Shown: piece by piece, positions 1 through 9,579 of the stretch | How the letters are laid out: each line of letters opens with the position of its first letter | How positions within the stretch are numbered: the first letter of the stretch is position 1 | Source: Leptospira saintgironsiae | GTDB taxonomy: Bacteria > Spirochaetota > Leptospiria > Leptospirales > Leptospiraceae | Length of the DNA: 64,000 bases | NCBI RefSeq assembly: GCF_002811765.1 | Contig: NZ_NPDR01000003.1 | Span: forward strand, 124,001 to 188,000 | Direction of reading: 5' to 3' | Program-made: the position numbers and the translations under genes | The notes under the pieces: generated by a model | The model's database searches: none | Seen by the model: only the letters and a program-made list of their open reading frames with translations | What the model was told of the DNA's origin: nothing

Positions 1-320
1 AAGAATTGATCCTTTAAGTGAAGATCTTCTTCTAAATCGTCTGGATGAGTGATATGGTCGAAATTCATTCCAACCAATTCATTTTCAGAATAACCTAAAA
101 TTTGTGAAAGTGCTGGATTAGAACTAATAAATCTTCCTTCCAGAGAAATGATCGCAAATCCATTCGGAGAGTGATAAAGTATATTTTTAAATTGTGCCGC
201 CTGGCAGTACCATTCATCCCATCCCATTTCTTTAGGTAAAAAATCCTTCTCCAAATAACCGGATGGCTGGTTTATTTTTGGAGGAATTTCATCGCAACTT
301 TGCATAACCTTCTCTTCCAT
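1..320 (-). CDS. PAS-domain sensor protein, 3' part cut by window edge
   Basis: The reading frame runs off the left edge, so only about the first 106 residues are present. From about residue 46 it reads as a PAS fold: a stretch about a readable internal state (SPNGFAIISLEGRF), then SNPALSQILGYSENELVG and a following HPDD, which are typical PAS core elements. PAS domains bind small ligands or sense redox state and usually precede a kinase, cyclase or phosphatase output; the output lies outside the window. The ATG at 320 has no clear ribosome site, while a second in-frame ATG at 305 follows a GAGAAGG stretch, so the true start may be five codons later. There is no signal peptide, so it is probably cytoplasmic. 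Confidence 0.75.
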   Translation of the reverse strand, partial: MEEKVMQSCDEIPPKINQPSGYLEKDFLPKEMGWDEWYCQAAQFKNILYHSPNGFAIISLEGRFISSNPALSQILGYSENELVGMNFDHITHPDDLEEDLHLKDQF

Positions 321-457
321 GCTATTTAAGACAGAGAGTGTGAATGGTTTCCTCTTAACTATTGTTAATAAATTATGTAACTATTTTAAACTCCACCTAG
401 TAACAAATTATAGTCTAACTTACTCTAGGAATTAAGAAGAACTAGGACTTCTCCCCC

Positions 458-496
458 AAAAAAAAAGAAAGGAGAGGCCGAAACTTCGACCCCTCC
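458..496 (-). terminator. Rho-independent terminator after the porin gene
   Basis: On the minus strand a GC-rich stem (about 12 pairs with two mismatches, arms near 471-482 and 485-496) is followed by a run of T with one interruption (A-run 458-470 on the plus strand). It lies just downstream of the porin stop codon. Confidence 0.6.
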
Positions 497-512
497 CAAG
501 GAAAGGATTGCC

Positions 513-2300
513 TTATAGGGAGGCGGAGACCATGAGATAAAAGAACTTAGAAGTATCGTCGAACGTGTATCTATTATCAGGATTAGAAGCAAATGGATTT
601 GTTCTTTCATTCCCGATTGCTTCTTTAGCTTTCACGACGGAAATTCCCATCCAGATAGAAACTGAATCAGTGTAATTATAGATCCAAGTAAAATCGTACT
701 GATAGAATAATCTTCTGCCTAATCTAGAATTGTCATAAGAGAACTTATCATTCGAATAATTTTCGGTGCTTGCTCCAGTATTCGGGACTCCTGAAACCTT
801 ATACCAAGCATCTTGTAAATTTGCTTTCTGAGTATCGTAAAACGCGAATATAAACATTCCATATTCTGTTTTGAGATTTGCTCTGATAGAATAAGACTTT
901 ATATTCTCAAATCCTGCCATTAGAGCCTGGCCATTCATTGTATTCCAGTTTGGAAAAGAGCCGGCAATCTGCGGAAATAAACTCTGCCAAGTCCCTACCT
1001 TAGAATCGGATCTATTCGGATCTCCTGATGCATATGTATAACCTAAACCTAATCGGATCCAATCATTTACTTTGATCCCAGTATCCAAGGAGAGAAGTCT
1101 TGTATCATACTGAACCTTCTCCGTATAAATATTTTTACCGTTAGCTGCTTTTTGGTCTAAGATATCCCAATCCGCTTTTACTCTGTCCCCAGTCATTCCT
1201 GACTGCCATGCAGATTCAATCGTCCAATCCCAGATCTTTCCGGCAGGTAGAAGGTTATTGTTCGTTCTGTTGGTGAATCTAAAACCAGTGGTCAATAGAT
1301 CGTCTCTTTGTTTCAGACGATTATCGAAATCTGTAGGATTTGTATTGGGGATCCATTTTTTAGAAACTTCGAACATATATACATCTAAGTGAGCTTCTTC
1401 TCCAAACTTGATCGTATTATAAGCACCGAAAAAGTAAGCCTGGTCTATAGAACCCTTAGATCTTCCATTACTCGTAGTCAAACCATAAGGAGCATCATAT
1501 TGGTTGGATAAGATTGTTCCAAATACATGAGACCTAAACCATTGTGAATCGTGAACGAATCTAACTCCATCGAATGCAAAACCTGTATGAAGCCAATTTA
1601 ATGGACCTACAATTTTCAGATCCCCGAAAGCAAATACTTGTCTACCTACAAAAACGGAAACAGGAAGTTTATCAGTTTTTTTGAATACGATATAGGCTTC
1701 CCTAATATCAGTATTGTTTCTTATATTAGTATTGGTAGAAGTAGCCGGAGTCAAAGTGGTCCCAGCACCCGTGCTAAGCCCGTATGTCCAGTTGCCAGCA
1801 TTCTGTGGAGTTTGACTTCCTCCCCAGAGTCTGCTATCTTGCATAGTAACTTTGATCGCATAATAGGGAGAAGGATCGAATAAAAACCAGAGCTGAGTGT
1901 TTTGTCCTACAAAAGAACTATAATCATCTGTCTTCTTATTAAAGTCAGGATTCTCTCTTGCCTCGAATCTAGGACGGAGAGAAACTCCTAATTTTAAATT
2001 ATCCAACCAGAATAGATCCGACTTTTGTGTATCCTTCATCTGCTCCGGAGTAACTAAAAGAGTTCTGAGATGATCTACAGGAATATTTCCCTTCCATGGA
2101 GAATTATACTTAGGCTCTTGCTTCTTAGTTTTCGGATCAGTGCCTTCTGTCTTATTCGTATCGGAAGAAGGGGGCAGTGGGTTTTGGATTGTTTCCTTTG
2201 TATTTTTATTCGGGTCCTCCTCCGAATACGCGGAAATACTAATAACAATAGTTATTAAGAGAAGTATAAAATTAAACATTGGTTTCGAGATTGTATTCAT
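513..2300 (-). CDS. Alginate-export-family outer-membrane beta-barrel porin
   Basis: About 595 residues. A hydrophobic signal segment (FNFILLLITIVISISAYS) is followed by a low-complexity Asn/Thr/Pro-rich linker and then a long barrel with alternating aromatic strands. The mature part shows features of alginate-export (AlgE-like) barrels: LGVSLRPRFEARENPDF near the start, QDSRLWGG, a conserved VGRQVFAFGD segment, and a terminal strand ending in SASL. Such barrels pass anionic or small solutes through the outer membrane; the solute here is not known. The frame can be opened by GTG at 2315, but I chose the ATG at 2300 because it sits nearer a normal signal peptide. Neither start has a strong ribosome site. 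It stands alone, ending at a terminator. Confidence 0.75.
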   Translation of the reverse strand: MNTISKPMFNFILLLITIVISISAYSEEDPNKNTKETIQNPLPPSSDTNKTEGTDPKTKKQEPKYNSPWKGNIPVDHLRTLLVTPEQMKDTQKSDLFWLDNLKLGVSLRPRFEARENPDFNKKTDDYSSFVGQNTQLWFLFDPSPYYAIKVTMQDSRLWGGSQTPQNAGNWTYGLSTGAGTTLTPATSTNTNIRNNTDIREAYIVFKKTDKLPVSVFVGRQVFAFGDLKIVGPLNWLHTGFAFDGVRFVHDSQWFRSHVFGTILSNQYDAPYGLTTSNGRSKGSIDQAYFFGAYNTIKFGEEAHLDVYMFEVSKKWIPNTNPTDFDNRLKQRDDLLTTGFRFTNRTNNNLLPAGKIWDWTIESAWQSGMTGDRVKADWDILDQKAANGKNIYTEKVQYDTRLLSLDTGIKVNDWIRLGLGYTYASGDPNRSDSKVGTWQSLFPQIAGSFPNWNTMNGQALMAGFENIKSYSIRANLKTEYGMFIFAFYDTQKANLQDAWYKVSGVPNTGASTENYSNDKFSYDNSRLGRRLFYQYDFTWIYNYTDSVSIWMGISVVKAKEAIGNERTNPFASNPDNRYTFDDTSKFFYLMVSASL

Positions 2301-2591
2301 CCAGGAGTAGCCCACAGTAAAAGTATCTTTGTGAAACTTTTAGCAATTACTGTGCCAATATGGTAAAAATATATGATTGTTAAGTGAATTGGTGTATTAA
2401 AGTGATTTGCTGAGATTTAGATCGTGTGTAGTATTTTCTGTACGTTTTAAATATATACGTAATGTATAAATTAGATGCGTTTTCTAGGAAAATTCTTTCT
2501 GTAGTATCTTCGACTGTCTTTTGGAGAGGTAATTTAACGCTTAATATTGCTATTTTTTAAAAAATTACATAGTTGGCATGAGTTTTGCTTT

Positions 2592-3113
2592 TTAGGTGAT
2601 GATGTCTATATTCAGTTTTTTGCGGAAATTGAATCCGTAATGTTCTATCAACTCCAGTTCAAGTTCGTTATTGAAACGAATTATACTCTTGGTGGTTTCT
2701 TCTAATGAAACTAGTAAGGGACCTTTTCTTCCCTCTTGGATTTCTTTTTGTAGATTCCAAAAGTATTTACTGTTTTGGAGAGATTTTTTCTTATCCGTTT
2801 GTTTACTTTCAAAAACTCTTTTGTAGATCGAAACTAACTCACTCGGAGTTTTTACATTTATATCTACTTTTTTTAATTCGTAAGAAAAGTCGGGATCGTT
2901 TCCGTTTTCGGAAGCCAGTTTTGTTTTTGAGATCACAGAAGGGAGAAGTTTAGAAATGTCTTCGTAAATCGGAAATGCCGCAAAAATCCAATTCACTAGA
3001 TTTAAGCAGGAAAGTTTTGCTGGAGATCTTTTGTATTCCGCCCAGACTTCTTCTAAGAAGTCCGCTTGGGAATAGAAAAAAAACAAAATTTCATGCTCGT
3101 TCTTCTCTTTCAT
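2592..3113 (-). CDS. Hypothetical protein, 173 residues
   Basis: I do not recognise this protein. It is charged and probably helical, with no signal peptide or membrane segment; it opens with a hydrophobic-aromatic stretch (ILFFFYSQADFLEEVW) and is rich in Lys and Glu later. The start ATG overlaps the stop of an 85-codon open frame (3110-3367, minus strand) in an ATGA arrangement, which would imply coupling if that small frame were real, but the small frame has no protein-like character. It is divergent from the nitrate reductase gene. The ribosome site is weak. It could be a lineage-specific protein. Confidence 0.5.
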   Translation of the reverse strand: MKEKNEHEILFFFYSQADFLEEVWAEYKRSPAKLSCLNLVNWIFAAFPIYEDISKLLPSVISKTKLASENGNDPDFSYELKKVDINVKTPSELVSIYKRVFESKQTDKKKSLQNSKYFWNLQKEIQEGRKGPLLVSLEETTKSIIRFNNELELELIEHYGFNFRKKLNIDIIT

Positions 3114-3416
3114 TTTTTGGGTTCGAGCCTGAGCGACCCGTTGTATCCAAGGGATACTTTTTCTTTATATGCAGGATAAATGCCAGATCTAAAAAAGAAA
3201 GGCAATTCGTTTCTAATCGCATCGAATCCTGATTCCAACGTATATTCTGCGCTTCTTGGCTGGAGAAGGCAGGGGATCTTGGGGATGACGATTTTGTCGA
3301 AGATACTACATTGCAGAGATTCTATACAAACTGCCTCGGAACTGAGGCTGGAAGGGACTTCTCCCACTGAAAGCAGATTCAGAAAGCCTCAATTTGACCC
3401 GTTTTCTAAATAATCC
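3114..3416. other. Divergent intergenic region before the nitrate reductase gene
   Basis: About 300 bases between the unknown gene (minus) and the nitrate reductase gene (plus). Two short open frames cover it (3180-3413 plus, 3110-3367 minus), neither convincing. A small hairpin with arms GCCTC (3333-3337) and GAGGC (3344-3348) and a six-base loop is present. A TTGACC hexamer at 3394-3399 may be a -35 element. No clear regulator site was found. Confidence 0.4.
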
Positions 3417-6400
3417 ATGCTCTGGCGTGATAATTGCATGAATATAGGTATGCAAAACCCGGAAACTTTTCAGACCACCTGTCCGTACTGCGGGGTGGGT
3501 TGTGGCCTGAAGGTGGAAAAATCCGGGCCATTGGAAATTTCCGTAAGCGGGGATCCGGATCATTCTACGAATAGAGGGATACTTTGTTCAAAGGGGATGA
3601 ATTTGCATTATTCCGTCATGGACAGGTCAGACAGACTTTTGTTCCCAATGATGAGAGAAGATCGTTTCGCTCCCTTAAAAAAAACAAGCTGGGACAAGGC
3701 TCTCGATTTCGCTGCAGAAAAATTTAAAAGTTTTATTAAGGAGTTCGGTCCCGATTCCGTTGGCTTTTATGTTTCTGGGCAACTTCTAACGGAAGAATAT
3801 TATATTATAAATAAGTTAACTAAGGGTTTTTTAGGAACAAATAATATAGACACAAACTCCAGGCTTTGTATGAGCTCCGCCGTTACGGGATACAAGATGG
3901 CGTTCGGAGAAGATGCTGTTCCCGTAGGTTACGACGATTTGGATCTTGCAGACTGTTTTTTAGTTGCTGGTGCAAATCCAGCCTGGTGCCATCCGATTGT
4001 ATTCAGAAGGATTGAAGCTAGGAAAAAAGAAAATCCGAATATCAAGTTGATCGTGATCGATCCTCGCAGAACTGAATCCTGCGAGCATGCGGATATTCAT
4101 CTGCAGATAGATCCTGGAACTGATATTTATTTATTTCATGCAATTGCAAGAATTTTAATAGAGAAGGATTGGATAGATCCAAAGTTTATTCAGGATCACA
4201 CAGAAGGATTCGAAGAATTAAAAACAAAAGTTTTTGAAATTTCTGTTTTGAAAGCAGCAGAAATCTGTGGGATTTCTTCTGAACTCATATATAAAACTGC
4301 AGAGTATATCTCTAAAGCAAATGGTTTTATCAGTTTATGGGCAATGGGTTTGAATCAAAGTGTTGTTGGGGTAAATAAAAATTTAGCTCTCATCAATCTT
4401 TCTCTTCTTACTGGGCATATTGGAAAGCCTGGGTCCGGTCCATTCTCCTTAACAGGTCAATCCAATGCGATGGGGGGAAGAGAAGTTGGCGGACTTTGTA
4501 ATCTTCTTCCTGCTCATAGAGATTTGGAAAATCCTGAACACAGAAAAGAAGTCGCGAAATTTTGGGGAGTCGATTCGATTTCGGAGACTCCAGGTTATAG
4601 CGCGACTGAAATTTTTGAAAAGCTTGCTTCAGGAAGAATGAAGGCTATTTGGATTATTTGTACAAATCCTGCAGTGAGTCTTCCAGATGTGAGATCGGCT
4701 GAGTCTGGACTTCGTTTGGCTGAGTTTGTAGTTGTTCAGGATATTTCTGCGGACTCAAGTGTGATCCCTTTTGCAGATCTTGTTTTACCTGCTGCAGGTT
4801 GGGCGGAGAAGAAGGGCACGATGACAAGCTCCGATCGGAGTATTTCTGTTCTTCCAAAAATTTTGGAGCCTCCTGGAGAGGCTAGGGCCGATTCTTGGAT
4901 CATTCAAGATTTTGCAAAACGAATGGGATTTGGTCCTTCCTTCCATTACTCAGATGAAGAAGAAATATTTCTGGAACATTGCAGATTAACCGAAGGGACC
5001 AAGATTGATATATTAGGTTTAGATTATGAAGAAATTCGTAAACATAGAGCTGTAAGATGGCCTTATCCTCAAAAAGGACATTTGGATAATATACGATTAT
5101 TCGGTGACGGTAAATTTTATAGAAAGAATGAGAAGGCAAAGATCCATTCTGTAAGATCAGAAGATGATTCGGAAAAACCGGACGAGGATTTTCCTTTGGT
5201 GCTTACCACAGGTAGGATCAGAGATCAATGGCATACTATGACTCGTACCGGTAAGGTCAAAAAATTAAGAGAACATAGGCCTGAACCTTTTTTAGAGATC
5301 CATCCGGATGATGCCTATAAATATGATATCAAAGATGGAATGGTGGTAACCATTTCGAGTAAAAGAGGATCTGTTCGCGCAAAAGCACTTCTGACTGAAT
5401 CAATCAAACGAGGTGTTGTGTTCCTGCCAATGCATTGGGGAAGAAAGAATGGGACGGATATATTCAGATCTAATAATCTTACAAGTTCTGCTTCCGATCC
5501 TTTTTCAAAACAACCTGGTTTTAAAATTTCAGCTGTTCGTATCACTCAATATAAAAAAGCTAAAGAGAAAATACTCATAGTAGGTGGAGGAACTGCAGCT
5601 TATGCATTTTTAAAACAATATAGAGACCTTGCTCCCGGTGATGATATCACTGTAATGTGTAGAGAAGAAAATCCATTTTATAATCGAGTCCTTCTTCCTG
5701 ATTATATTGGAGGGGAGAAGGAATTTGACGATCTGATGCCTACTGATCCAGACGAGGTCAAAGACTGGAATTTGGATCTTTTCCCAAATAAATCAGTCCA
5801 AATGATCTATACGGAAGGGAAGAAGGTCCGTGATACGGAAGGAACATTATATTCTTATAATAAACTTGTACTTGCTATGGGAAGTTCTCCCGTTTGGCCT
5901 AATAAGGTTCCTCCTGAAATGCAGGGAGTGTTTAGTTTAAGAAGTAAAGCTGATGCTGATCGTATAAAAGGGTTTTTTGTTCCTAAATCTCATGCTTTAA
6001 TTGTGGGTGGAGGACTTTTAGGATTAGAACTCGCTGCCGCTTTAAAAGGTGTTGGCGTACAAGTGACTGTTCTTGTTCGATCGGATCGTTTGATGTCCCA
6101 AAAATTAGATGCGGTTGGGGCAGAAATCTTAAAAGAAGAAATTCTCTCAAGAGGAATAGAGCTAATATTCGAATGCGAAATTTCTAAAATAGAAGGAACA
6201 GAAAGAGTCTCTAAAGTCCAGCTAACAAATGGAAATTTTATAGAACCGGACGGGATCATCTTTGCAATTGGGACCAAACCGAATTTCGAGATAGCTGTAA
6301 AAGGTGGATTGGATTGTAATAGCGGAGTAGTAGTGGATTCTTTTTTAAGATCTAGTGATCCCGATGTATACTGCATCGGGGAAATTGCAGAACATAAAAC

Positions 6401-6965
6401 TGGAACATATGGAAATATTTCTGCAGTAGATGACCAGGCTAAAATTGCAGCACAGCATTTATTTGGTTATGCGTTTAACGAATACACTGGTTCATTACAT
6501 GCTCATATCTTAAAAATTCCTGGATTGGAATTGGCGACCATCCGTCTTCCTGATGTTCCGATGGAAATTCCTCAGGACAAAAGAGGGGAATTTGAAGAGA
6601 TCATATTCTTAGATCGTAAAAAACGTTTTTATAAAAAATGTATTATCCGAAACGATAGATTGGTTGCTGCGATATTAATAGGAGACAAATCTTCTTTTAG
6701 TAGAATGAAAGATTGGGTTTCTTCCGGGATTGAGCTCGGAGATCGCAGGAAACATTTGCTGAATGATGGAGAGATGATGAAACCTCTCCAAGGAAAGGTT
6801 GTCTGTTCCTGCAATGGAGTAGGAGAGGGTAATATTAGAGAAGCCATCCAGGATGGTGAAAGAACCCTAGATGCTATCGGAAGAAGAACCGGAGCAGGAA
6901 CAGGATGTGGAAGCTGCCGTTTGGAAGTAACTACAATCCTGAAAAGTATGCTAAAAGAAGCCTAA
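3417..6965 (+). CDS. Single-chain assimilatory nitrate reductase: molybdopterin subunit fused to FAD/NAD(P)H reductase and [2Fe-2S] domain
   Basis: 1182 residues in three parts. (1) Residues about 20-700 are a NasA/NarB/FdhF-type molybdopterin oxidoreductase: the [4Fe-4S] cysteines are C22, C25, C29 and C57 (TCPYCGVGCG ... ILCSKG), and C151 in SRLCMSSAV is the likely Mo ligand, as in assimilatory nitrate reductases. (2) Residues about 715-1060 are a pyridine-nucleotide-disulfide-type flavin reductase with an FAD glycine motif (ILIVGGGTAA) and an NAD(P)H motif (ALIVGGGLLGLELA). (3) The C-terminal BFD-like domain has C1130-x-C1132 and C1164-x2-C1167. This would carry electrons from NAD(P)H to nitrate in one cytoplasmic protein, work shared by two subunits (NasA plus NasC-type) in many bacteria. 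Starts at 3438 or 3450 are also possible. No nitrite reductase or nitrate transporter lies in the window. Confidence 0.85.
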   Translation: MLWRDNCMNIGMQNPETFQTTCPYCGVGCGLKVEKSGPLEISVSGDPDHSTNRGILCSKGMNLHYSVMDRSDRLLFPMMREDRFAPLKKTSWDKALDFAAEKFKSFIKEFGPDSVGFYVSGQLLTEEYYIINKLTKGFLGTNNIDTNSRLCMSSAVTGYKMAFGEDAVPVGYDDLDLADCFLVAGANPAWCHPIVFRRIEARKKENPNIKLIVIDPRRTESCEHADIHLQIDPGTDIYLFHAIARILIEKDWIDPKFIQDHTEGFEELKTKVFEISVLKAAEICGISSELIYKTAEYISKANGFISLWAMGLNQSVVGVNKNLALINLSLLTGHIGKPGSGPFSLTGQSNAMGGREVGGLCNLLPAHRDLENPEHRKEVAKFWGVDSISETPGYSATEIFEKLASGRMKAIWIICTNPAVSLPDVRSAESGLRLAEFVVVQDISADSSVIPFADLVLPAAGWAEKKGTMTSSDRSISVLPKILEPPGEARADSWIIQDFAKRMGFGPSFHYSDEEEIFLEHCRLTEGTKIDILGLDYEEIRKHRAVRWPYPQKGHLDNIRLFGDGKFYRKNEKAKIHSVRSEDDSEKPDEDFPLVLTTGRIRDQWHTMTRTGKVKKLREHRPEPFLEIHPDDAYKYDIKDGMVVTISSKRGSVRAKALLTESIKRGVVFLPMHWGRKNGTDIFRSNNLTSSASDPFSKQPGFKISAVRITQYKKAKEKILIVGGGTAAYAFLKQYRDLAPGDDITVMCREENPFYNRVLLPDYIGGEKEFDDLMPTDPDEVKDWNLDLFPNKSVQMIYTEGKKVRDTEGTLYSYNKLVLAMGSSPVWPNKVPPEMQGVFSLRSKADADRIKGFFVPKSHALIVGGGLLGLELAAALKGVGVQVTVLVRSDRLMSQKLDAVGAEILKEEILSRGIELIFECEISKIEGTERVSKVQLTNGNFIEPDGIIFAIGTKPNFEIAVKGGLDCNSGVVVDSFLRSSDPDVYCIGEIAEHKTGTYGNISAVDDQAKIAAQHLFGYAFNEYTGSLHAHILKIPGLELATIRLPDVPMEIPQDKRGEFEEIIFLDRKKRFYKKCIIRNDRLVAAILIGDKSSFSRMKDWVSSGIELGDRRKHLLNDGEMMKPLQGKVVCSCNGVGEGNIREAIQDGERTLDAIGRRTGAGTGCGSCRLEVTTILKSMLKEA

Positions 6966-6972
6966 GAGTTTT

Positions 6973-9447
6973 TTAGTCTAATTTAAATTTAGAGGCCGCT
7001 AATAAAGCCTCTGCTCGGACCTTGTTTCCATTTTTATAATGTAATTTACTTAAATGTTCCAGGTTTTTGGAATGGGTCGGATCTCTCATAAGGAGAACTT
7101 CTCCGAAATCAATCGCCTTTTCGTAATTTCCAAGTCTTGCAAGCGCATAAGAAACCCAGAGATAGACAGAGCTATCATCCGGATATTTTTCCAAATACTT
7201 TTGTCCTTCTGAACCAACGTAGATATAATCTTTCTCTTCTATTGCGTTTCTGAGAGCTTTTCTACGATTTGATTTTTCAGAGATTGCATCCGGAACTTGT
7301 TGGTTTTGAAAAGGATCGTCCAAAATATCCGCAACGGATGTCATCTCTTCCTTATAAGAAATTCTTACAAGACTCAAATCGTCTATGATATCTCCCCTGG
7401 ATTGGATCAGGGATTCTATTTGTAGAAGTTCAGCTTTCGCCTCTTCTACATCTCTTAAGAACGCTCTTTCGTCTTCATTGATGATATGATTTCCGTCTTC
7501 GTTGATCCCAAGTTGAACATCGTCTCTTCCGTCTGAGCCAATTAAGATTACGTCATTTGGTTTGAGCTGGAGTGTTTGGACTACGAATACCTCTTCTGGA
7601 TCTTCTACTCCTACTTTTCTTAACATTCCATTCTCGGATAAGAAGTCAGCTCTCCCGTCTCTATACATCACTACTTGGGGATGTTCTGCGTTTACGAAAT
7701 ACATTAATCCTGATTCTTCGTCTACGATTCCAACTACCATGGAGATCAACATTCTTCCATCAAAGGAAACGAATACACTTTTCAGTTCATGGTAACATCT
7801 TTTGAGCCAATGTTCCGGGAAAAGTTCCTGCATCTCTACAGTATTCTGGGTTCTTGTGACTATGGTTTTAAAAATGGTTCCCATGATGAGAGCTCCACCG
7901 GCCCCCTGCATAGATTTACCCATTGCATCCCCATTAAAGAAAACTAATACAGGTCGTCCTTTTAATTTTAGGGAATATACTGCGCATAAGTCTCCGCCCA
8001 ATTCACCTTGCCAATTTCTGAATTGGAATCTTTTTTTCTGACGGCAAAGTATTTCGGCCCTCACTATATCGCTATGCCCATAGTTTCCGGCTAATGGTTG
8101 CATTAATTGGGAAGTTAAGAAATAATCCCCGTCCTGTTGGTGTTTGAGTTCTTTGATCTCGGTCAGACTTTTTTGAAGGTCATTTGTCCTTTGGCGGACC
8201 TTCTCCTCGAGACTGGCATTTAACTCTTCTACCTCATTGTGAACACGAACGAAACGATTTGCTAATATGAACGCTATTCCCAATATAAATGCTAAGAATG
8301 TGAATGGCATGATAAGTGCGGAATTGATTAGCCTATTTGTCACCGCATAGTCATGTAATCCGCCGAGCGCAATCAATGCAACTCCGCCTAAGAGTAATCT
8401 TGCGTCAGAATTCCCTTTCCAGGCGGATCTTCCCGTAATGAATGAAATATATGGAAGAACAAAAACTACTGTGAGTCCTGCAATAATCGTGAGTAATAGA
8501 TCTCTAATATACTGATTTACGAATATATCTAAAAGACCTACAAATCCGTAGAGCGCCGCAGAATATACTGCAAATTTAGGATGTTTTCCTTGGAAGAATC
8601 TTGCAATAAACAAGAGAAGGCTTCCTATAAACATCATCAAGGAGAACTGATCCACCTTGGACTGTAATTGCCTATGCGACCCGAAAAGTATCTCAGCAGT
8701 GGAATTATTAGTAAGATGGAATATAGAGAAAAATATAGCGAAGAATCCAAAATATAAATTGAATATATCACTCGGTCTTCTGATCGCTAAAAGAAGGTGA
8801 TAAAGTCCGACACTGATATAAACTGCCGCAAGTAAGAACGCAACGCTCAGTTCTAATCCAAATTTTTTAAAAATGGATTCTGAAAGTCCTAATGAAACTT
8901 TAGGTCCACTCCAATGGAAAGGTTTTCCCGGGATTGTGCAGATCTTTGCATATATATAATTTTCTCCGCCAGGGCGAAATACTGCAGCAGGTAATACGGA
9001 TACGATCCTTCCATCCTGTCCGGAAAGATAAGGATCTCTTCTTCCTGTTTTTCCGATAAGACCTAATTTGGAAGTTTCGTTTAGATAAAATTCTGCAAAG
9101 TCTGAACTATGGCCAGAGTCGATTGCAACCGAAGTCTGCTGATTCATCCAAGCGCGGGCCTTCTCCGGTAGCGCATGACGTATTGAAATACATCCATCAT
9201 AATTTTGATAAACATCATCCGAACTAAAATCAAATGGGACAGTGATCTTAGTTCCTTTTTTGAAATTAGGATTTGTATTATTGTCGGAGACAAATTCCCA
9301 TTCTCCATTCAAGGATAGAATAGAATCTTCCGCGATCCAAGAGGCTCTCTCACAATTACCAAGGAGAAAAACTAGGCAGAATATAAGAAGTTTTTGTGAG
9401 ACAAATCTGTGTAAATTAGATGGAATGAGAAATTTCAGTTTGGTCAT
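6973..9447 (-). CDS. Lipoprotein 7TMR-DISM receptor with SpoIIE-type phosphatase and TPR tail
   Basis: 824 residues. An N-terminal signal ends in a spirochaete lipobox (VFLLGNC, Cys at about 33). Residues about 40-190 form a periplasmic beta-rich DISM sensor domain (SLNGEWEF at its start is typical). Seven hydrophobic spans follow (about 200-400), then a short coiled coil (NASLEEKVRQRTNDL) and a PP2C/SpoIIE phosphatase domain about 450-690, with LGGDLCAVY and NGDAMGKSM as metal-site segments and GSDGRDDV near its end. Tetratricopeptide-like helices occupy about 730-824. The family turns an extracellular signal into dephosphorylation of an anti-sigma-factor antagonist or similar partner. The partner is not encoded nearby. 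It is convergent with the nitrate reductase gene, 7 bases apart. Confidence 0.85.
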   Translation of the reverse strand: MTKLKFLIPSNLHRFVSQKLLIFCLVFLLGNCERASWIAEDSILSLNGEWEFVSDNNTNPNFKKGTKITVPFDFSSDDVYQNYDGCISIRHALPEKARAWMNQQTSVAIDSGHSSDFAEFYLNETSKLGLIGKTGRRDPYLSGQDGRIVSVLPAAVFRPGGENYIYAKICTIPGKPFHWSGPKVSLGLSESIFKKFGLELSVAFLLAAVYISVGLYHLLLAIRRPSDIFNLYFGFFAIFFSIFHLTNNSTAEILFGSHRQLQSKVDQFSLMMFIGSLLLFIARFFQGKHPKFAVYSAALYGFVGLLDIFVNQYIRDLLLTIIAGLTVVFVLPYISFITGRSAWKGNSDARLLLGGVALIALGGLHDYAVTNRLINSALIMPFTFLAFILGIAFILANRFVRVHNEVEELNASLEEKVRQRTNDLQKSLTEIKELKHQQDGDYFLTSQLMQPLAGNYGHSDIVRAEILCRQKKRFQFRNWQGELGGDLCAVYSLKLKGRPVLVFFNGDAMGKSMQGAGGALIMGTIFKTIVTRTQNTVEMQELFPEHWLKRCYHELKSVFVSFDGRMLISMVVGIVDEESGLMYFVNAEHPQVVMYRDGRADFLSENGMLRKVGVEDPEEVFVVQTLQLKPNDVILIGSDGRDDVQLGINEDGNHIINEDERAFLRDVEEAKAELLQIESLIQSRGDIIDDLSLVRISYKEEMTSVADILDDPFQNQQVPDAISEKSNRRKALRNAIEEKDYIYVGSEGQKYLEKYPDDSSVYLWVSYALARLGNYEKAIDFGEVLLMRDPTHSKNLEHLSKLHYKNGNKVRAEALLAASKFKLD

Positions 9448-9532
9448 TACGATTCTTGTAAAAAGTCAGCTGCAGGGTATAATACCCCGATTTATTGGCA
9501 AGAGCTAAATCCTAAGACGTAGCATGATTGTA

Positions 9533-9559
9533 ATTTTCGACCCGGAAAGGTCGGAAAAT
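9533..9559 (-). terminator. Hairpin after the TetR gene
   Basis: Arms TTTTCGACC and GGTCGGAAAA form a near-perfect stem around a CGGAAA-type loop just past the TetR stop codon. It lacks a strong T-run, so termination is only inferred. Confidence 0.35.
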
Positions 9560-9579
9560 TATTGAAAACCGCAAATAAC

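Noticed and set aside
2235..2255. Near-palindrome resembling the 16-base palindrome at 61453, inside the porin signal peptide
   Set aside because: It lies in coding sequence for hydrophobic residues and has a mismatch; likely coincidence.
3333..3348. Hexaloop hairpin before the nitrate reductase gene, considered as a NasR-type antitermination leader
   Set aside because: The loop lacks the A-first, G-fourth pattern of ANTAR-type hairpins and there is no second hairpin or terminator.
3110..3367. 85-codon minus-strand frame overlapping the unknown gene start (ATGA)
   Set aside because: Residue composition is not protein-like and no family is recognised; the overlap alone is not sufficient.
3180..3413. 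77-codon frame directly before the nitrate reductase gene
   Set aside because: No recognisable protein features, weak ribosome site, competing frame on the other strand, and not needed to explain the control region.
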